DNA from: an uncultured Porphyromonas sp. | GTDB taxonomy: Bacteria > Bacteroidota > Bacteroidia > Bacteroidales > Porphyromonadaceae | Length of the DNA: 47,382 bases | Assembly: GCF_938046015.1 (NCBI RefSeq) | Contig: NZ_CALIXW010000012.1 | Coordinates: forward strand, 1-47,382 | Direction of reading: 5' to 3' | Shown: piece by piece, positions 33,919 through 42,008 of the stretch | Layout of the letters: each line of letters begins with the position of its first letter | How positions within the stretch are numbered: position 1 is the stretch's first letter | The notes under the pieces: model-generated | Seen by the model: the letters and a program-made list of their open reading frames with translations, nothing else | Databases searched by the model: none | What the model was told of the DNA's origin: nothing | Made by a program: the position numbers and the translations under genes

Positions 33919-33990
33919 GATATCCATCAACCTGCTGGGTGCTATCAGTCAGCTCGCCGATGGATACCCGTCAGCGCCCTGATGGATATC
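33919..33990. repeat. 22-nt phased repeat array (GATATC family)
   Basis: Cores lie at 33919 (GATATC), 33941 (GCTATC), 33963 (GATACC) and 33985 (GATATC), exactly 22 nt apart. Flanks GAGG, CATCAA, AGTCAG and GTCAGC match the arrays at 446-690, 10540-10612 and 16063-16135. No coding character is seen between 33663 and 34150. Confidence 0.85.
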
Positions 33991-34116
33991 GGTCAGCTCC
34001 CCTAGGTATAGGATGCAGTGCCGCGGCTGGCGGCAGGAGTAAGCCCAGCTGGCTGCTGCCTACACTCGCTCCTCGAGCCTGGGAGCGGAGGCGCCCAGCA
34101 GTCGGGCTGAATTGCG

Positions 34117-34124
34117 TATCTTTG
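34117..34124 (+). promoter_or_regulatory. Promoter -7 element for ridA-trpS
   Basis: TATCTTTG matches TAnnTTTG and lies 27 nt before the ridA ATG at 34151. Confidence 0.6.
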
Positions 34125-34150
34125 TACACCTATAGTAACAAGATACAGCA

Positions 34151-34528
34151 ATGAAGAAGATCATCGCCACGGACAAGGCGCCTGCCGCCATCGGTCCCTA
34201 CAGCCAGGCTGTACTCCTCGACGATACGCTCTATGCCTCCGGGCAGCTCGGCATCGATCCCAGCACGGGGGACTTCCCCGAGGGGATCACGGCACAGACG
34301 GAGCAGAGCTTCCGTAACATCCATGCCATCCTCGCCGAGGCAGGCATGACGATTGATGATGTGGTCAAGACGACTTGCTTCCTGGCCGATATGGGCGACT
34401 TTGCGGCGATGAATGCCGTCTACGAGCGCCAGTTCACGGGCAGCTTCCCCGCCCGCTCGGCCGTCGCTGTCAAGACGCTGCCCAAGAACGGGCTCGTCGA
34501 GATTGAGATCATTGCACGCAAGGGCTAA
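34151..34528 (+). CDS. ridA: RidA-family enamine/imine deaminase
   Basis: A 125-residue cytoplasmic protein of the RidA (YjgF/YER057c/UK114) family, which hydrolyses reactive 2-aminoacrylate-type imines made by PLP enzymes. It shows the family features APAAIGPYSQAV at the N-terminus, LYASGQLGIDP, VVKTTCFLADM, and FPARSAVAVKTLPKNGLVEIE, with the catalytic Arg in PARSAV. The length is standard. It has its own -7 element and is followed after 49 nt by trpS, so the two may be co-transcribed. Confidence 0.94.
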   Translation: MKKIIATDKAPAAIGPYSQAVLLDDTLYASGQLGIDPSTGDFPEGITAQTEQSFRNIHAILAEAGMTIDDVVKTTCFLADMGDFAAMNAVYERQFTGSFPARSAVAVKTLPKNGLVEIEIIARKG

Positions 34529-34577
34529 GGGAGCCTCTGCGCGTCCTTCGTCGTATTCATTTAATCAAGGGAATCCA

Positions 34578-35567
34578 ATGGAAACAGTCGTTAGTGGTAT
34601 CCGCCCGACAGGCAACCTACATCTAGGTAATTACTTCGGTGCTGTACGCGCCTTCGTCGAGATGCAGCAGCAGTATAATTGCTTCTTCTTCATCGCTGAC
34701 TGGCACTCGCTGACGACACACCCCCATCCCGACGACATCATACGCTCGACCAATACGATCCTGGCCGAGTATCTGGCCTGCGGCATCGATCCCGAGCAGG
34801 CCACCATCTACGTGCAGAGCGATGTACGTGAGGTGCTGGAGCTCTACCTCTACCTCAATATGAACGCCTACCTCGGGGAGCTGGAGCGTACCACCTCCTT
34901 CAAGGATAAGGCTCGTCAGCAGCCCGACAACGTCAATGCAGGCCTCTTGACCTACCCCTCCCTCATGGCGGCCGACATCCTCATGCACAAGGCGGTCAAG
35001 GTGCCCGTAGGTAAGGATCAGGAGCAGAATATGGAGATGGCGCGCAAGTTCGCCCGCCGCTTCAACACCATCTACGGCGTGGACTTCTTCACCGAGCCGC
35101 AGTCCTTCAGCCTCGGGGCTAAGGCGCTCAAGGTTCCCGGCCTCGATGGCTCGGGCAAGATGGGTAAGAGTGAGGGCAACGCCATCTACCTCACCGACGA
35201 CGAGAAGACCATATCCAAGAAGGTCATGCGCGCCGTCACCGACAGCGGCCCCACCGAGCCCAACAGCGAGAAACCCGAGGCGATACAGAACCTCTTCACC
35301 CTGATGGAGATCGTCTCCACGCCCGAGGTCTACCAGCACTACAACGGCCTCTACAACGACTGCGCCATCCGCTACGGGGATATGAAGAAGCAGCTGGCCG
35401 TGGATATCAATGCCTTCTGCGCCCCCATCCGCGAGCGCATCCTCGACATCAGCGGGGATAAGGAGCTGCTGGCACGTGTGGCCCGTCTCGGCGCAGAAAA
35501 GGCCCGTGAGTCCGCCGCACGCACCATCGAGGAGGTACGCCACATCATAGGCTTCCGCCCCCGCTAG
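34578..35567 (+). CDS. trpS: Tryptophanyl-tRNA synthetase
   Basis: A 329-residue class I aminoacyl-tRNA synthetase charging tRNA-Trp. The start at 34578 gives METVVSGIRPTGNLHLGNYF with the HIGH-equivalent HLGN at residues 15-18. The KMSKS-equivalent is KMGKS at 194-198. The longer ORF from 34413 overlaps ridA in another frame and is rejected. PVGKDQEQNMEMAR is the typical tryptophan/ATP site helix. No T-box or trp attenuator is visible in the 49-nt gap. Confidence 0.96.
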   Translation: METVVSGIRPTGNLHLGNYFGAVRAFVEMQQQYNCFFFIADWHSLTTHPHPDDIIRSTNTILAEYLACGIDPEQATIYVQSDVREVLELYLYLNMNAYLGELERTTSFKDKARQQPDNVNAGLLTYPSLMAADILMHKAVKVPVGKDQEQNMEMARKFARRFNTIYGVDFFTEPQSFSLGAKALKVPGLDGSGKMGKSEGNAIYLTDDEKTISKKVMRAVTDSGPTEPNSEKPEAIQNLFTLMEIVSTPEVYQHYNGLYNDCAIRYGDMKKQLAVDINAFCAPIRERILDISGDKELLARVARLGAEKARESAARTIEEVRHIIGFRPR

Positions 35568-35623
35568 GTCTAGCGCCCCTCACCTCCCACCTAAGTAATC
35601 ACACTCATCACATAATACTCCTC

Positions 35624-36016
35624 ATGGAATTAGTAGGAAGAATCGTCCAAATCCTCCCCCTTCGTACGGGGACGTCTAAGGCAGGCAACCCCTGGAAGGT
35701 ACAGGAATACATTCTCGAGACCCTCGGCACGCAGTACCCCCGCAAGGTATGCTTCGAGCTCTTCGGGGACAACGTAGACAAGTTCCCCATGCAGATCGGG
35801 CAGGACGTCACGGTATCGATCGACATCGAGAGCCGCGAGTTCAACGGGCGCTGGTATACCAGCATCCGCGGCTGGAATGTCGTGCAGGGCGTGGCTGCCC
35901 CTGGCGTAGTAGCTCCCGCTGCTGCTAGCTATGCCGCTCCCCAGCCTCCCGCTCAGCCCGCGGCGCCTGCACAGCCTGCAGCGCCTGTCTCGGCGGCCGA
36001 CGACCTCCCCTTCTAG
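35624..36016 (+). CDS. DUF3127 protein, small OB-fold-like DNA-binding candidate
   Basis: A 130-residue protein matching DUF3127, a family of Bacteroidota. The ordered part (residues 1-88) has the strand pattern of an OB fold: ELVGRIVQILPLRTG, WKVQEYILETLG, KVCFELFGDNVDKF, DVTVSIDIESREFNGRWYTS. A flexible tail rich in Ala, Pro and Gln (about 90-125) ends in the acidic tip DDLPF, strikingly like the C-terminal tip of single-stranded DNA-binding protein. I infer an SSB-like role in recruiting partners; this is not established for the family. Confidence 0.85.
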   Translation: MELVGRIVQILPLRTGTSKAGNPWKVQEYILETLGTQYPRKVCFELFGDNVDKFPMQIGQDVTVSIDIESREFNGRWYTSIRGWNVVQGVAAPGVVAPAAASYAAPQPPAQPAAPAQPAAPVSAADDLPF

Positions 36017-36057
36017 CCCCTTCGGCCCTTGCGAGAGCCTAGCTAGATCACATCAAG

Positions 36058-36108
36058 AGAGCGTATGCTGTAGCCCTCGACTGGGGGCGCAGCATACGCT
36101 CTTCCTTT
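36058..36108 (+). terminator. Hairpin terminator after the DUF3127 gene
   Basis: AGAGCGTATGCTG (36058-36070) pairs with CAGCATACGCTCT (36090-36102), followed by the weak T-rich tail TCCTTT. The stem is perfect for 13 bp with a 19-nt loop. Confidence 0.7.
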
Positions 36109-36141
36109 ATCCTCAGACCCTTTATCCACCCGCCTCCCCCT

Positions 36142-36612
36142 ATGCAGCTGACCCTCCTAGTCGTAGGCAAGACCGATAGCAAGCACATCGAGGAGCTGAT
36201 GCAGCACTACGCAGCACGGCTCAAGCATTACCTCCCCTTCGAGCTCAAGGTGATCCCCGACCTCAAGCGAGGGCGCCTCAGCGAGGTGCAGCAGTGCGTG
36301 GAGGAGGGGCGCGAGCTGCTCAAGCAGGTGCAGCCAGGCGATCGCCTTTGGCTCTTCGACGAGCGCGGTGACCAGCTCACCAGCCGCGCCTTTGCCCAGC
36401 GCATCGAGCAGGTGATGATCTCGGGCGAGCGCCGCCTGATCCTCGCCATCGGCGGACCCTACGGCTTCTCCGAGGAGGTCTATGCCCGCGCTCAGGGACT
36501 CGTAGGGCTGAGCAAGATGACCTTCTCGCACCAGATGGTGCGCCTCTTCGCCCTAGAGCAGCTCTATAGGGCACAAACCATCCTACGCGGCGAGCCTTAC
36601 CACCATGACTAG
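36142..36612 (+). CDS. rlmH: RlmH, 23S rRNA pseudouridine1915 N3-methyltransferase
   Basis: A 156-residue SPOUT-class methyltransferase (formerly YbeA) that methylates pseudouridine 1915 in helix 69 of 23S rRNA on assembled ribosomes, using S-adenosylmethionine. It has LLVVGKTDSKHIEELMQHYAAR at the N-terminus, LWLFDERGDQLTSRAFA, the SAM-binding knot LILAIGGPYGFSEEVY, and the closing MVRLFALEQLYRAQTILRGEPYHH. The length is standard. The next gene starts 8 nt before its stop. Confidence 0.96.
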   Translation: MQLTLLVVGKTDSKHIEELMQHYAARLKHYLPFELKVIPDLKRGRLSEVQQCVEEGRELLKQVQPGDRLWLFDERGDQLTSRAFAQRIEQVMISGERRLILAIGGPYGFSEEVYARAQGLVGLSKMTFSHQMVRLFALEQLYRAQTILRGEPYHHD

Positions 36613-38374
36613 ACAGATCACCCAGCTCTACAGCCGCCTCAAGGCCTTCATCATCGCAGGCGACCAGCGTATCTACTACTGGATCCTCGTGCTGGCATTG
36701 CTGGTGCCCAACCTCGTCCTCTCCATCGTCATGCAGCAGTCCAGCGTGGGGCGCATCCTCAACGTGCTGGTCATGCTGCCCATCTACATGCTGCTGCTGG
36801 CACTAGCCAAGCGCCCTGGGCGCATCTACTGGGGGCTGGTGGTACTGATCCTCCTGCACGTCTTCCAGCTCGTGCTCCTGACGATCTTCAGCGGCTCGGT
36901 GGTAGCGGTGGACATGATCCTCAACCTCTTTACCTCCGAGCCCGATGAGGCGGGCGAACTCCTCTCCAACATCCTCCTACCTATCGTAGGCATCCTCGGG
37001 GGCTATGTTCTGACGCTGCTGCTGGCTACCGCCTCGGCGCGCAATCCGCGGCCGCTCCCGCCCTGCTTCCGACGCCGTGTGAGCCTCTGGGGCCTTGGTC
37101 TCCTACTGCTGGCGCTGCCCATCTGGGTAGGGGCGAAGCGCCGCGCGCCTTACCTCCACCTGCGTGCCGAGGTCTATCCGATGAGCGTCTTCTACAACAT
37201 GTACCTGGCGACGAAGAAGCTCAGCGAGGTCATCCACTACAGCTACAGCTCGGAGGACTTCAGCTACGGAGCCACCAGCAAGCACCCTGAGGACGAGCGT
37301 GAGGTCTACGTCCTGGTCCTCGGAGAGACCAATCGCGCCTACAGCTGGAGCCTCTACGGCTACGGCCGCCCTACGACGCCGCGGCTGGATAGCCTCGCTG
37401 GGAGCGGGCAGCTGAGCGTCTATCGCGACGTCTTGACGCAGTCCAACACCACCTACAAGAGTATCCCCATCATCCTCTCCCCAGCCGATGCTGAGGCTGC
37501 TGACCAGCTGCCGCGCATACAGGGCATACTGACGGCCTTCCGTGAGGCAGGCTTCTACACCGCCTACGTGACCAATCAGCCCGGCAATCACAGCTATGTG
37601 GACTTCTTCGCCATGCAGGGGGATGAGTACCATTCGCTGCGTAAGGATAGGAAGCTGCGGCAGCGCAAGGGGCAGCGTCCCGGGCGACTCTACGATAGGG
37701 ATATGCTCCCCTATCTGGATCGCCTACTCGCTAGTGAGCACCCCAAGCTCTTCATTGTCCTGCACACCTACGGGGCGCACTTCAGCTACAGAGACCGCTA
37801 TCCCGCACAGGAGGCTGCCTTCCTTGTCGGCAAGCGCTATTCGGGCAGTGAGGCCGATAGTCTAAGCCTCAGAGCTGCCTACGACAATGCCGTGCGCCAG
37901 ACCGACCACTTCGTCGCCGAGGTCATCGCACGCCTCGGGCAGCAGGATCGCCTGGCTGCGATGCTCTACGTCTCCGACCACGGAGAGGACGTCTACGACG
38001 ACAGTCGGGAGCGCTTCCTGCACTCCTCGCCCGACATCTCCTACTACCAGCTGCACGTACCCTTGGTTCTGTGGACCTCGCCCAGCTATAGGGAGCACTA
38101 CCCGCTGGTATGGCGTGCCGCGCTGTCCAACCAGCAGCAGCCAGCCTCGACCAACGCCGTCTTCCACACCCTGCTGGATGTTGCGGGAGTCACAACACGC
38201 TACCGCCAGGAGACTAAGTCGCTGGTGAACCGTGCCTTCAAGGCTGGGCAGCGCTACTACCTCAACGACCGCTACGAGTGCGTCCCCATAGAGCAGCTGG
38301 AGCTGGCGGACGAGGATATGGAGCTCATACGGCGTATGGGCCTGCATTTCGCTCCCAGCCCTCCCAGCCCTTAG
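36605..38374 (+). CDS. Phosphoethanolamine transferase (EptA-like)
   Basis: A 589-residue inner-membrane protein. The N-terminal third has about five hydrophobic segments (to about residue 190). The C-terminal periplasmic domain is a sulfatase-fold phosphoethanolamine transferase with VLGETNRAYSWSLYGYGRPT, the nucleophile threonine in QSNTTYKSIP (Thr282 or Thr283), VLHTYGAHF and YVSDHGEDVYD with metal-binding Asp and His. Such enzymes move phosphoethanolamine from phosphatidylethanolamine to lipid A or other glycans, altering surface charge and polymyxin sensitivity. The acceptor here is not determinable. It overlaps rlmH by 8 nt, an unexpected pairing that implies co-translation. Confidence 0.9.
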   Translation: MTRQITQLYSRLKAFIIAGDQRIYYWILVLALLVPNLVLSIVMQQSSVGRILNVLVMLPIYMLLLALAKRPGRIYWGLVVLILLHVFQLVLLTIFSGSVVAVDMILNLFTSEPDEAGELLSNILLPIVGILGGYVLTLLLATASARNPRPLPPCFRRRVSLWGLGLLLLALPIWVGAKRRAPYLHLRAEVYPMSVFYNMYLATKKLSEVIHYSYSSEDFSYGATSKHPEDEREVYVLVLGETNRAYSWSLYGYGRPTTPRLDSLAGSGQLSVYRDVLTQSNTTYKSIPIILSPADAEAADQLPRIQGILTAFREAGFYTAYVTNQPGNHSYVDFFAMQGDEYHSLRKDRKLRQRKGQRPGRLYDRDMLPYLDRLLASEHPKLFIVLHTYGAHFSYRDRYPAQEAAFLVGKRYSGSEADSLSLRAAYDNAVRQTDHFVAEVIARLGQQDRLAAMLYVSDHGEDVYDDSRERFLHSSPDISYYQLHVPLVLWTSPSYREHYPLVWRAALSNQQQPASTNAVFHTLLDVAGVTTRYRQETKSLVNRAFKAGQRYYLNDRYECVPIEQLELADEDMELIRRMGLHFAPSPPSP

Positions 38375-38401
38375 CCTCTGTCCTGAGCGCCCTCAATAAA
38401 G

Positions 38402-38452
38402 AAGCGGGACAGCGCTGCGTCGTATGACGCGGCACTGTCCCGCTTGGCTTTT
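38402..38452 (+). terminator. Terminator between convergent genes
   Basis: AAGCGGGACAGCGCTGCGTC (38403-38422) pairs with GACGCGGCACTGTCCCGCTT (38426-38445) with two mismatches and a 3-nt loop, followed by GGC and a T-run. An A-run on the far side (TAAAGAAGC) suggests weaker action on the opposite strand, fitting its place between a plus gene and a minus gene. Confidence 0.85.
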
Positions 38453-38485
38453 CTTAGGGGGAGCTTAGCCTGCTAGCTGGGCGAG

Positions 38486-38782
38486 CTAGTAGGGGGAGTT
38501 CGCCCGCTGGATCTCGTAGAACTCGCGGGGGGTCCCGAGCTGCTGCAGTACGACCTCGATCTGGTAGGGTGAGATCTTGCGGCGCGTCAGGCTGAAGCCT
38601 CGCCGTTGGAGCTGCCGCTTGAAGAGGGCGTCGTGCGTGATGAGCTGTCTGAGCGCACGGCTAGCACTGGATGGCTGGTAGTGGGGGAAGTAGAGGGAGG
38701 CGAGCTCGCGGAAGCTGTAGACGCGGAACTCTAGCTCGCAGTCACGCGCGAGCTTCCTCTGGAGGAGCTTACTGGTACTCAT
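38486..38782 (-). CDS. DUF4248 family protein
   Basis: A 98-residue, basic, mostly helical protein matching DUF4248, a small Bacteroidota family of unknown function. It has the expected FRVYSFRELASLYFPHYQPS opening segment (helix capped by a Tyr-Phe-Pro-His turn), SASRALRQLI, and the C-terminal ISPYQIEVVLQQLGTPREF, which resembles a helix-turn-helix half. Its size and charge suggest DNA or RNA binding, but no function is known. It is monocistronic, with a likely promoter about 125 nt upstream and a long leader. Confidence 0.8.
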   Translation of the reverse strand: MSTSKLLQRKLARDCELEFRVYSFRELASLYFPHYQPSSASRALRQLITHDALFKRQLQRRGFSLTRRKISPYQIEVVLQQLGTPREFYEIQRANSPY

Positions 38783-38905
38783 AGATGTAGTGAGTAATAA
38801 AGGTGAATAAATGAAGTATATAGGGCGAAGGGGCCTCCGACCCGTCTGGCGTCGTGTTTCTCAGTATATATGGGCCAGGCTGGGTGTCTGCTCCGTCGCT
38901 TGAGG
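38783..38905. other. Leader of the DUF4248 gene
   Basis: About 115 nt of untranslated RNA is predicted between the -7 element and the start codon, with an AT-rich part next to the start (AAAGGTGAATAAATG on the plus strand). No stable hairpin stands out. Confidence 0.35.
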
Positions 38906-38913
38906 CAAAGGTA
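38906..38913 (-). promoter_or_regulatory. Promoter -7 element for the DUF4248 gene
   Basis: The minus strand reads TACCTTTG, matching TAnnTTTG. It lies about 124 nt upstream of the start at 38782. The adjoining 38914-39066 is pyrimidine-rich with no gene. Confidence 0.55.
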
Positions 38914-39066
38914 CGAAAGATCTCCCCTACTCCCTCCCGAGCCTTCGCCCGCCCTGATCCGCAGCGCTTCTCACCCTTTTCCAGCTCTGCTCACTCCCTC
39001 CTCTCTGCTCGCTTTCCCCTTACGATCCCTGCTCTCCGCACCTCTTGCGAGTGCTGCCCGAGGGGT

Positions 39067-39107
39067 ACAAAAAGAGCGGGAGGTGAGCCACTGACTCACC
39101 TCCCGCT
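39067..39107 (-). terminator. Rho-independent terminator of rpmH
   Basis: On the minus strand GCGGGAGGTGAG pairs perfectly with CTCACCTCCCGC (12 bp, 7-nt loop), followed by TCTTTTTG. It lies 42 nt beyond the rpmH stop codon. Confidence 0.9.
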
Positions 39108-39148
39108 TAATATCTAGGTGCATGCCCTGGGGCGTGCTGCCGAGTCGA

Positions 39149-39295
39149 CTAGTACTCGTCCGAAACGCTGAGCTTAGCGCGACCCTTAGCGCGACGTGCT
39201 GCGAGTACACGGCGGCCGTTAGCCGTAGCCATACGTGCACGGAAGCCGTGCTTGTTCTTTCTCTTGCGGTTCGAGGGCTGGAACGTTCTTTTCAT
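39149..39295 (-). CDS. rpmH: 50S ribosomal protein L34
   Basis: A 48-residue highly basic protein, recognisable across its length as bL34: it starts MKRTFQPSNRKRKNKHGFRA, continues RMATANGRRVL and AARRAKGRAKLSVS, and ends DEY. It is a component of the large ribosomal subunit that binds 23S rRNA. It is short and easily missed by length filters. It is monocistronic, with a promoter at 39351-39358 and a strong terminator at 39067-39107. In many bacteria rpmH neighbours dnaA; here it does not. Confidence 0.97.
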   Translation of the reverse strand: MKRTFQPSNRKRKNKHGFRARMATANGRRVLAARRAKGRAKLSVSDEY

Positions 39296-39350
39296 CTCTG
39301 TGTCTAAATATATTTAGTTCTTACTGTTCTATGCTGCACAATTTGAGTGA

Positions 39351-39358
39351 CAAAGATA
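39351..39358 (-). promoter_or_regulatory. Promoter -7 element for rpmH
   Basis: The minus strand reads TATCTTTG, matching TAnnTTTG, 56 nt before the rpmH start codon. Confidence 0.65.
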
Positions 39359-39424
39359 GTCAATTTTCTTGAAGCAGCCTCCGCGCGCAGCTCGGGCTGC
39401 CTCGAGGCGGCGCTCCGATCTAGG

Positions 39425-39925
39425 CTACCACAGCTGTGCGGCATCTACGAAGTGTATGCCCTTGCCCTCGGCGCGCAGCAGCTCGACGAGGCTGCGGACG
39501 GGGAGACAGAGCGTCGCCGTATTGTCGCAGGGATGTATCCCGATGAGGGCGCCCTCGGCCGCATACTCGCTGTCGAGGTAGAGCTCCACCTGGTGCGTCG
39601 GGTCGTGGAGTAGCCCGAGAGGCGAGACAGAGCCCGCCTTGAGGCCAAGGATGCGCTCCAGCTCCTCCTCGCTGGCGAAAGTCAGCGTACGCGTGCCGTA
39701 GAGGCGCTTGAACTTATTGAGCTTTACCCGCTTGTCCCCGCGCAGGGTGATGAGGTAGAAGCGCTCGTGTCGGTCGTCGCGTACGAAGATGTTCTTGGCC
39801 ATGGCCTCGGGATGTGGGAGGCCAAGCTCGGAGAGCGTCGTCATGCTGTGCGCGGCGGCGTGCTCGGTCAGCTGGTAGTCTATGTGACGCTCCTGGAGGT
39901 AGTCGTAGATGGCTTGCTTGTCCAT
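39425..39925 (-). CDS. Prolyl-tRNA editing deacylase (ProX/PrdX type)
   Basis: A 166-residue single-domain protein of the YbaK/aminoacyl-tRNA deacylase fold. Free-standing members hydrolyse mischarged Ala-tRNA-Pro or related species. It shows YDYLQERHIDYQLTEHAAAH, NIFVRDDRHERFYLITLRGDKRV (with the conserved catalytic Lys), LKAGSVSPLGLLHD, and IGIHPCDNTATLCL. These match the PrdX/ProXp-ala group rather than YbaK proper. It is the third gene of a minus-strand set with mutY (21-nt gap) and pfkA. Confidence 0.88.
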   Translation of the reverse strand: MDKQAIYDYLQERHIDYQLTEHAAAHSMTTLSELGLPHPEAMAKNIFVRDDRHERFYLITLRGDKRVKLNKFKRLYGTRTLTFASEEELERILGLKAGSVSPLGLLHDPTHQVELYLDSEYAAEGALIGIHPCDNTATLCLPVRSLVELLRAEGKGIHFVDAAQLW

Positions 39926-39946
39926 GAGATATACTGGGGAGAAGGC

Positions 39947-41056
39947 TTAGTCCTCGGCCTCCTCGAGGAGGCGCGTAAGGAGTACGGGCAGCGCGTAGCG
40001 CTCTTGCTCGGCCTCGGGGATAAGGATCCAGGGCTGCTGCTCCTCTTCGGTGGAAGGTATGAGTCCCTCGGCCTCGATGAGGTAGAGCTCGGCATAGAGC
40101 TGCTGGTGCGAGAGGCGGTGCTTGGCCGTGGCGCGGGGCTGAGGATGCAGGCGCGGCGCACGTAGCTGCCCGAGGAGCTGGGCGAGGTGCGGGTGCGCCA
40201 GTAGTGCCTCCGCGCTTAGAGGCTCCTCGCCGCCCTCTATGAGCGGCAGCTCGTAGAGCCCCTGCCAGATGTCACCCGCACCGCGGCGCCGTAGGAGGCG
40301 GCTGGTCGCCCCACCCTCCCCGAGGCGCACGAGGAAGTAATACATGTAGCGGGGACGGACGCGCGTCTTGCCCTGCTTGATGGGCAGCGTCTCGGCGATC
40401 CCTCGGCGGTAGCCCTCGCACTGTTGCTGGACGGGGCACTCGAGGCAATGAGGACTGCGTGGCGTGCAGCAGAGGGCCCCGAGCTCGATGAGGGCTTGGT
40501 TGTGCCGACTGGGGTGCTCGCGATCCAGCAGCTCCTCGGCCAGCTGCCAGTAGACGCGCTGTCCCGCGCCCGTGTCTATAGGGTCGCTGAGGGCGAAGAG
40601 GCGGCTGAGGACACGGTACACATTGCCATCTACCGTCGGGAAGGGTAGATTGTAAGCGAAGGAGAGGATAGCCCCACGCGTATAGGGCCCTACGCCTGGC
40701 AGACGGCTGAGTTCCTCGAGCGTGCGTGGCAGCTCCCCTTCGAAGTCCGAGACGATGATCTGGGCAGCGCGCCTGAGGTTGCGCCCACGCGAGTAATAGC
40801 CCAGTCCCTGCCACAGCAGCAGCACCTCGTCCTCGCTGGCGGCCGCCAGGTCGTAGACCGTGGGGAAGGCCTCGGTGAAGCGATGGTAGTAGCTCATGCC
40901 CTGATCCACGCGCGTCTGCTGGAGGATGACCTCCGAGAGGAGCACGTGGTAGGCCGACACGTCGCGGCGCCAGGGTAGGTCGCGTGCCTCGCGGTCGTAC
41001 CAGGCGCCTAGGCGCTGCCTCAGCGTCCTATATAGAGAGGATGCGGAGGTCTTCAA
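39947..41056 (-). CDS. mutY: MutY, A/G-specific adenine DNA glycosylase
   Basis: A 369-residue base-excision repair enzyme that removes adenine mispaired with 8-oxoguanine. The N-terminal helix-hairpin-helix domain has catalytic Glu42 (SEVILQQTRV), the HhH LPGVGPYTRGAIL, and Asp143 in TVDGNVYRV. The iron-sulphur loop is Cys197-x6-Cys204-x2-Cys207-x5-Cys213. A C-terminal NUDIX-like domain (about residues 235-360) recognises 8-oxoG. The start at 41056 overlaps the pfkA end by 29 nt. A slightly later start is not offered by the sequence without losing conserved residues. Confidence 0.95.
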   Translation of the reverse strand: MKTSASSLYRTLRQRLGAWYDREARDLPWRRDVSAYHVLLSEVILQQTRVDQGMSYYHRFTEAFPTVYDLAAASEDEVLLLWQGLGYYSRGRNLRRAAQIIVSDFEGELPRTLEELSRLPGVGPYTRGAILSFAYNLPFPTVDGNVYRVLSRLFALSDPIDTGAGQRVYWQLAEELLDREHPSRHNQALIELGALCCTPRSPHCLECPVQQQCEGYRRGIAETLPIKQGKTRVRPRYMYYFLVRLGEGGATSRLLRRRGAGDIWQGLYELPLIEGGEEPLSAEALLAHPHLAQLLGQLRAPRLHPQPRATAKHRLSHQQLYAELYLIEAEGLIPSTEEEQQPWILIPEAEQERYALPVLLTRLLEEAED

Positions 41057-42008
41057 CGAGGTCTTCGTCTATGGGCTTGTTCTTCTTCACAGCCTTGGAG
41101 AAGGGTACGTAGACAAGGGCGTCGTTGACGATACCTATCATCACGTTGCGCTGGCCCTCCAGTAGAGCCTCGATGGCAGCGACGCCCATGCGGCTGGCGA
41201 TGATGCGGTCCTGAGCGCTGGGCGAGCCCCCGCGCTGGATGTGCCCGAGGATGACGACGCGCACGTCGAACTGTGGGTACTCCTTCTCCACACGCTCGGC
41301 GACCTTCATCGCCCCGCCCGTGCTCTCGCTCTCGCTGACGAGGACGATGCTGCTGTTCTTGGTCTTGCGGAATCCGTTCTCGATCGTCTCCGCTAGCTGG
41401 TCCTTCTCGAAGGCGTATTCGGGGATGATGGCAGCCTCGGAGCCCGTGGCGATGGCACCGTTGAGGGCTAGGAAGCCCGCTTCGCGGCCCATGACCTCGA
41501 CGAAGAAGAGGCGCTCGTGCGAGCTAGCCGTGTCCCGTATCTTGTCCACGGCAGTGACGATGGTATTGAGCGCCGTATCGTAGCCTATGGTGAGATCGGT
41601 GCCGTAGAGGTCGTTGTCGATGGTGGCAGGCAGCCCGACGATGGGCACATCCCACTCCTCGGCCAGCTCGCGAGCGCCCGAGAGCGAGCCATCGCCGCCG
41701 ATGACCACGAGGGCGTCGATGCCGTGTGCCTTCATTGTCTGGTAGGCCTCAGCACGTCCCTCTGCGGTGCGGAACTCCTGGCAGCGGGCGGTCTTGAGGA
41801 TCGTCCCTCCGCGCTGGATGATGTTGCTCACGTGCTGCGTCTCGAAGTCCTCGATCTCCTGCGAGATGAGGCCCTTGAAGCCTCTGTAAATAGCCTTGAC
41901 GCGTATGCCGTGGTAGATGGCGGTACGCGTGACGGAGCGGATGGCGGCGTTCATCCCGGGGGCATCACCTCCCGAGGTCAGTACGCCGATACATTTGATA
42001 GCGGCCAT
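41028..42008 (-). CDS. pfkA: ATP-dependent 6-phosphofructokinase
   Basis: A 326-residue glycolytic enzyme phosphorylating fructose 6-phosphate at C1. Signatures are TSGGDAPGMNAAIR at the N-terminus, IGGDGSLSGA, PATIDNDLYGTDLTIGYDTA with the catalytic Asp, EVMGREAGFLAL, and LGHIQRGGSPSAQDRIIASR. The Gly in GGDGS, not Asp, marks the ATP-using rather than PPi-using form. It starts a minus-strand set with mutY and the prolyl-tRNA deacylase. No clear TAnnTTTG is visible in the 190 nt upstream. Its presence suggests an active glycolytic pathway. Confidence 0.95.
   Translation of the reverse strand: MAAIKCIGVLTSGGDAPGMNAAIRSVTRTAIYHGIRVKAIYRGFKGLISQEIEDFETQHVSNIIQRGGTILKTARCQEFRTAEGRAEAYQTMKAHGIDALVVIGGDGSLSGARELAEEWDVPIVGLPATIDNDLYGTDLTIGYDTALNTIVTAVDKIRDTASSHERLFFVEVMGREAGFLALNGAIATGSEAAIIPEYAFEKDQLAETIENGFRKTKNSSIVLVSESESTGGAMKVAERVEKEYPQFDVRVVILGHIQRGGSPSAQDRIIASRMGVAAIEALLEGQRNVMIGIVNDALVYVPFSKAVKKNKPIDEDLVEDLRILSI

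Noticed and set aside
33777..34154. Open frame of 125 codons on the plus strand
   Set aside because: It lies across two 22-nt arrays and the ridA promoter and overlaps the ridA start; the composition is not protein-like.
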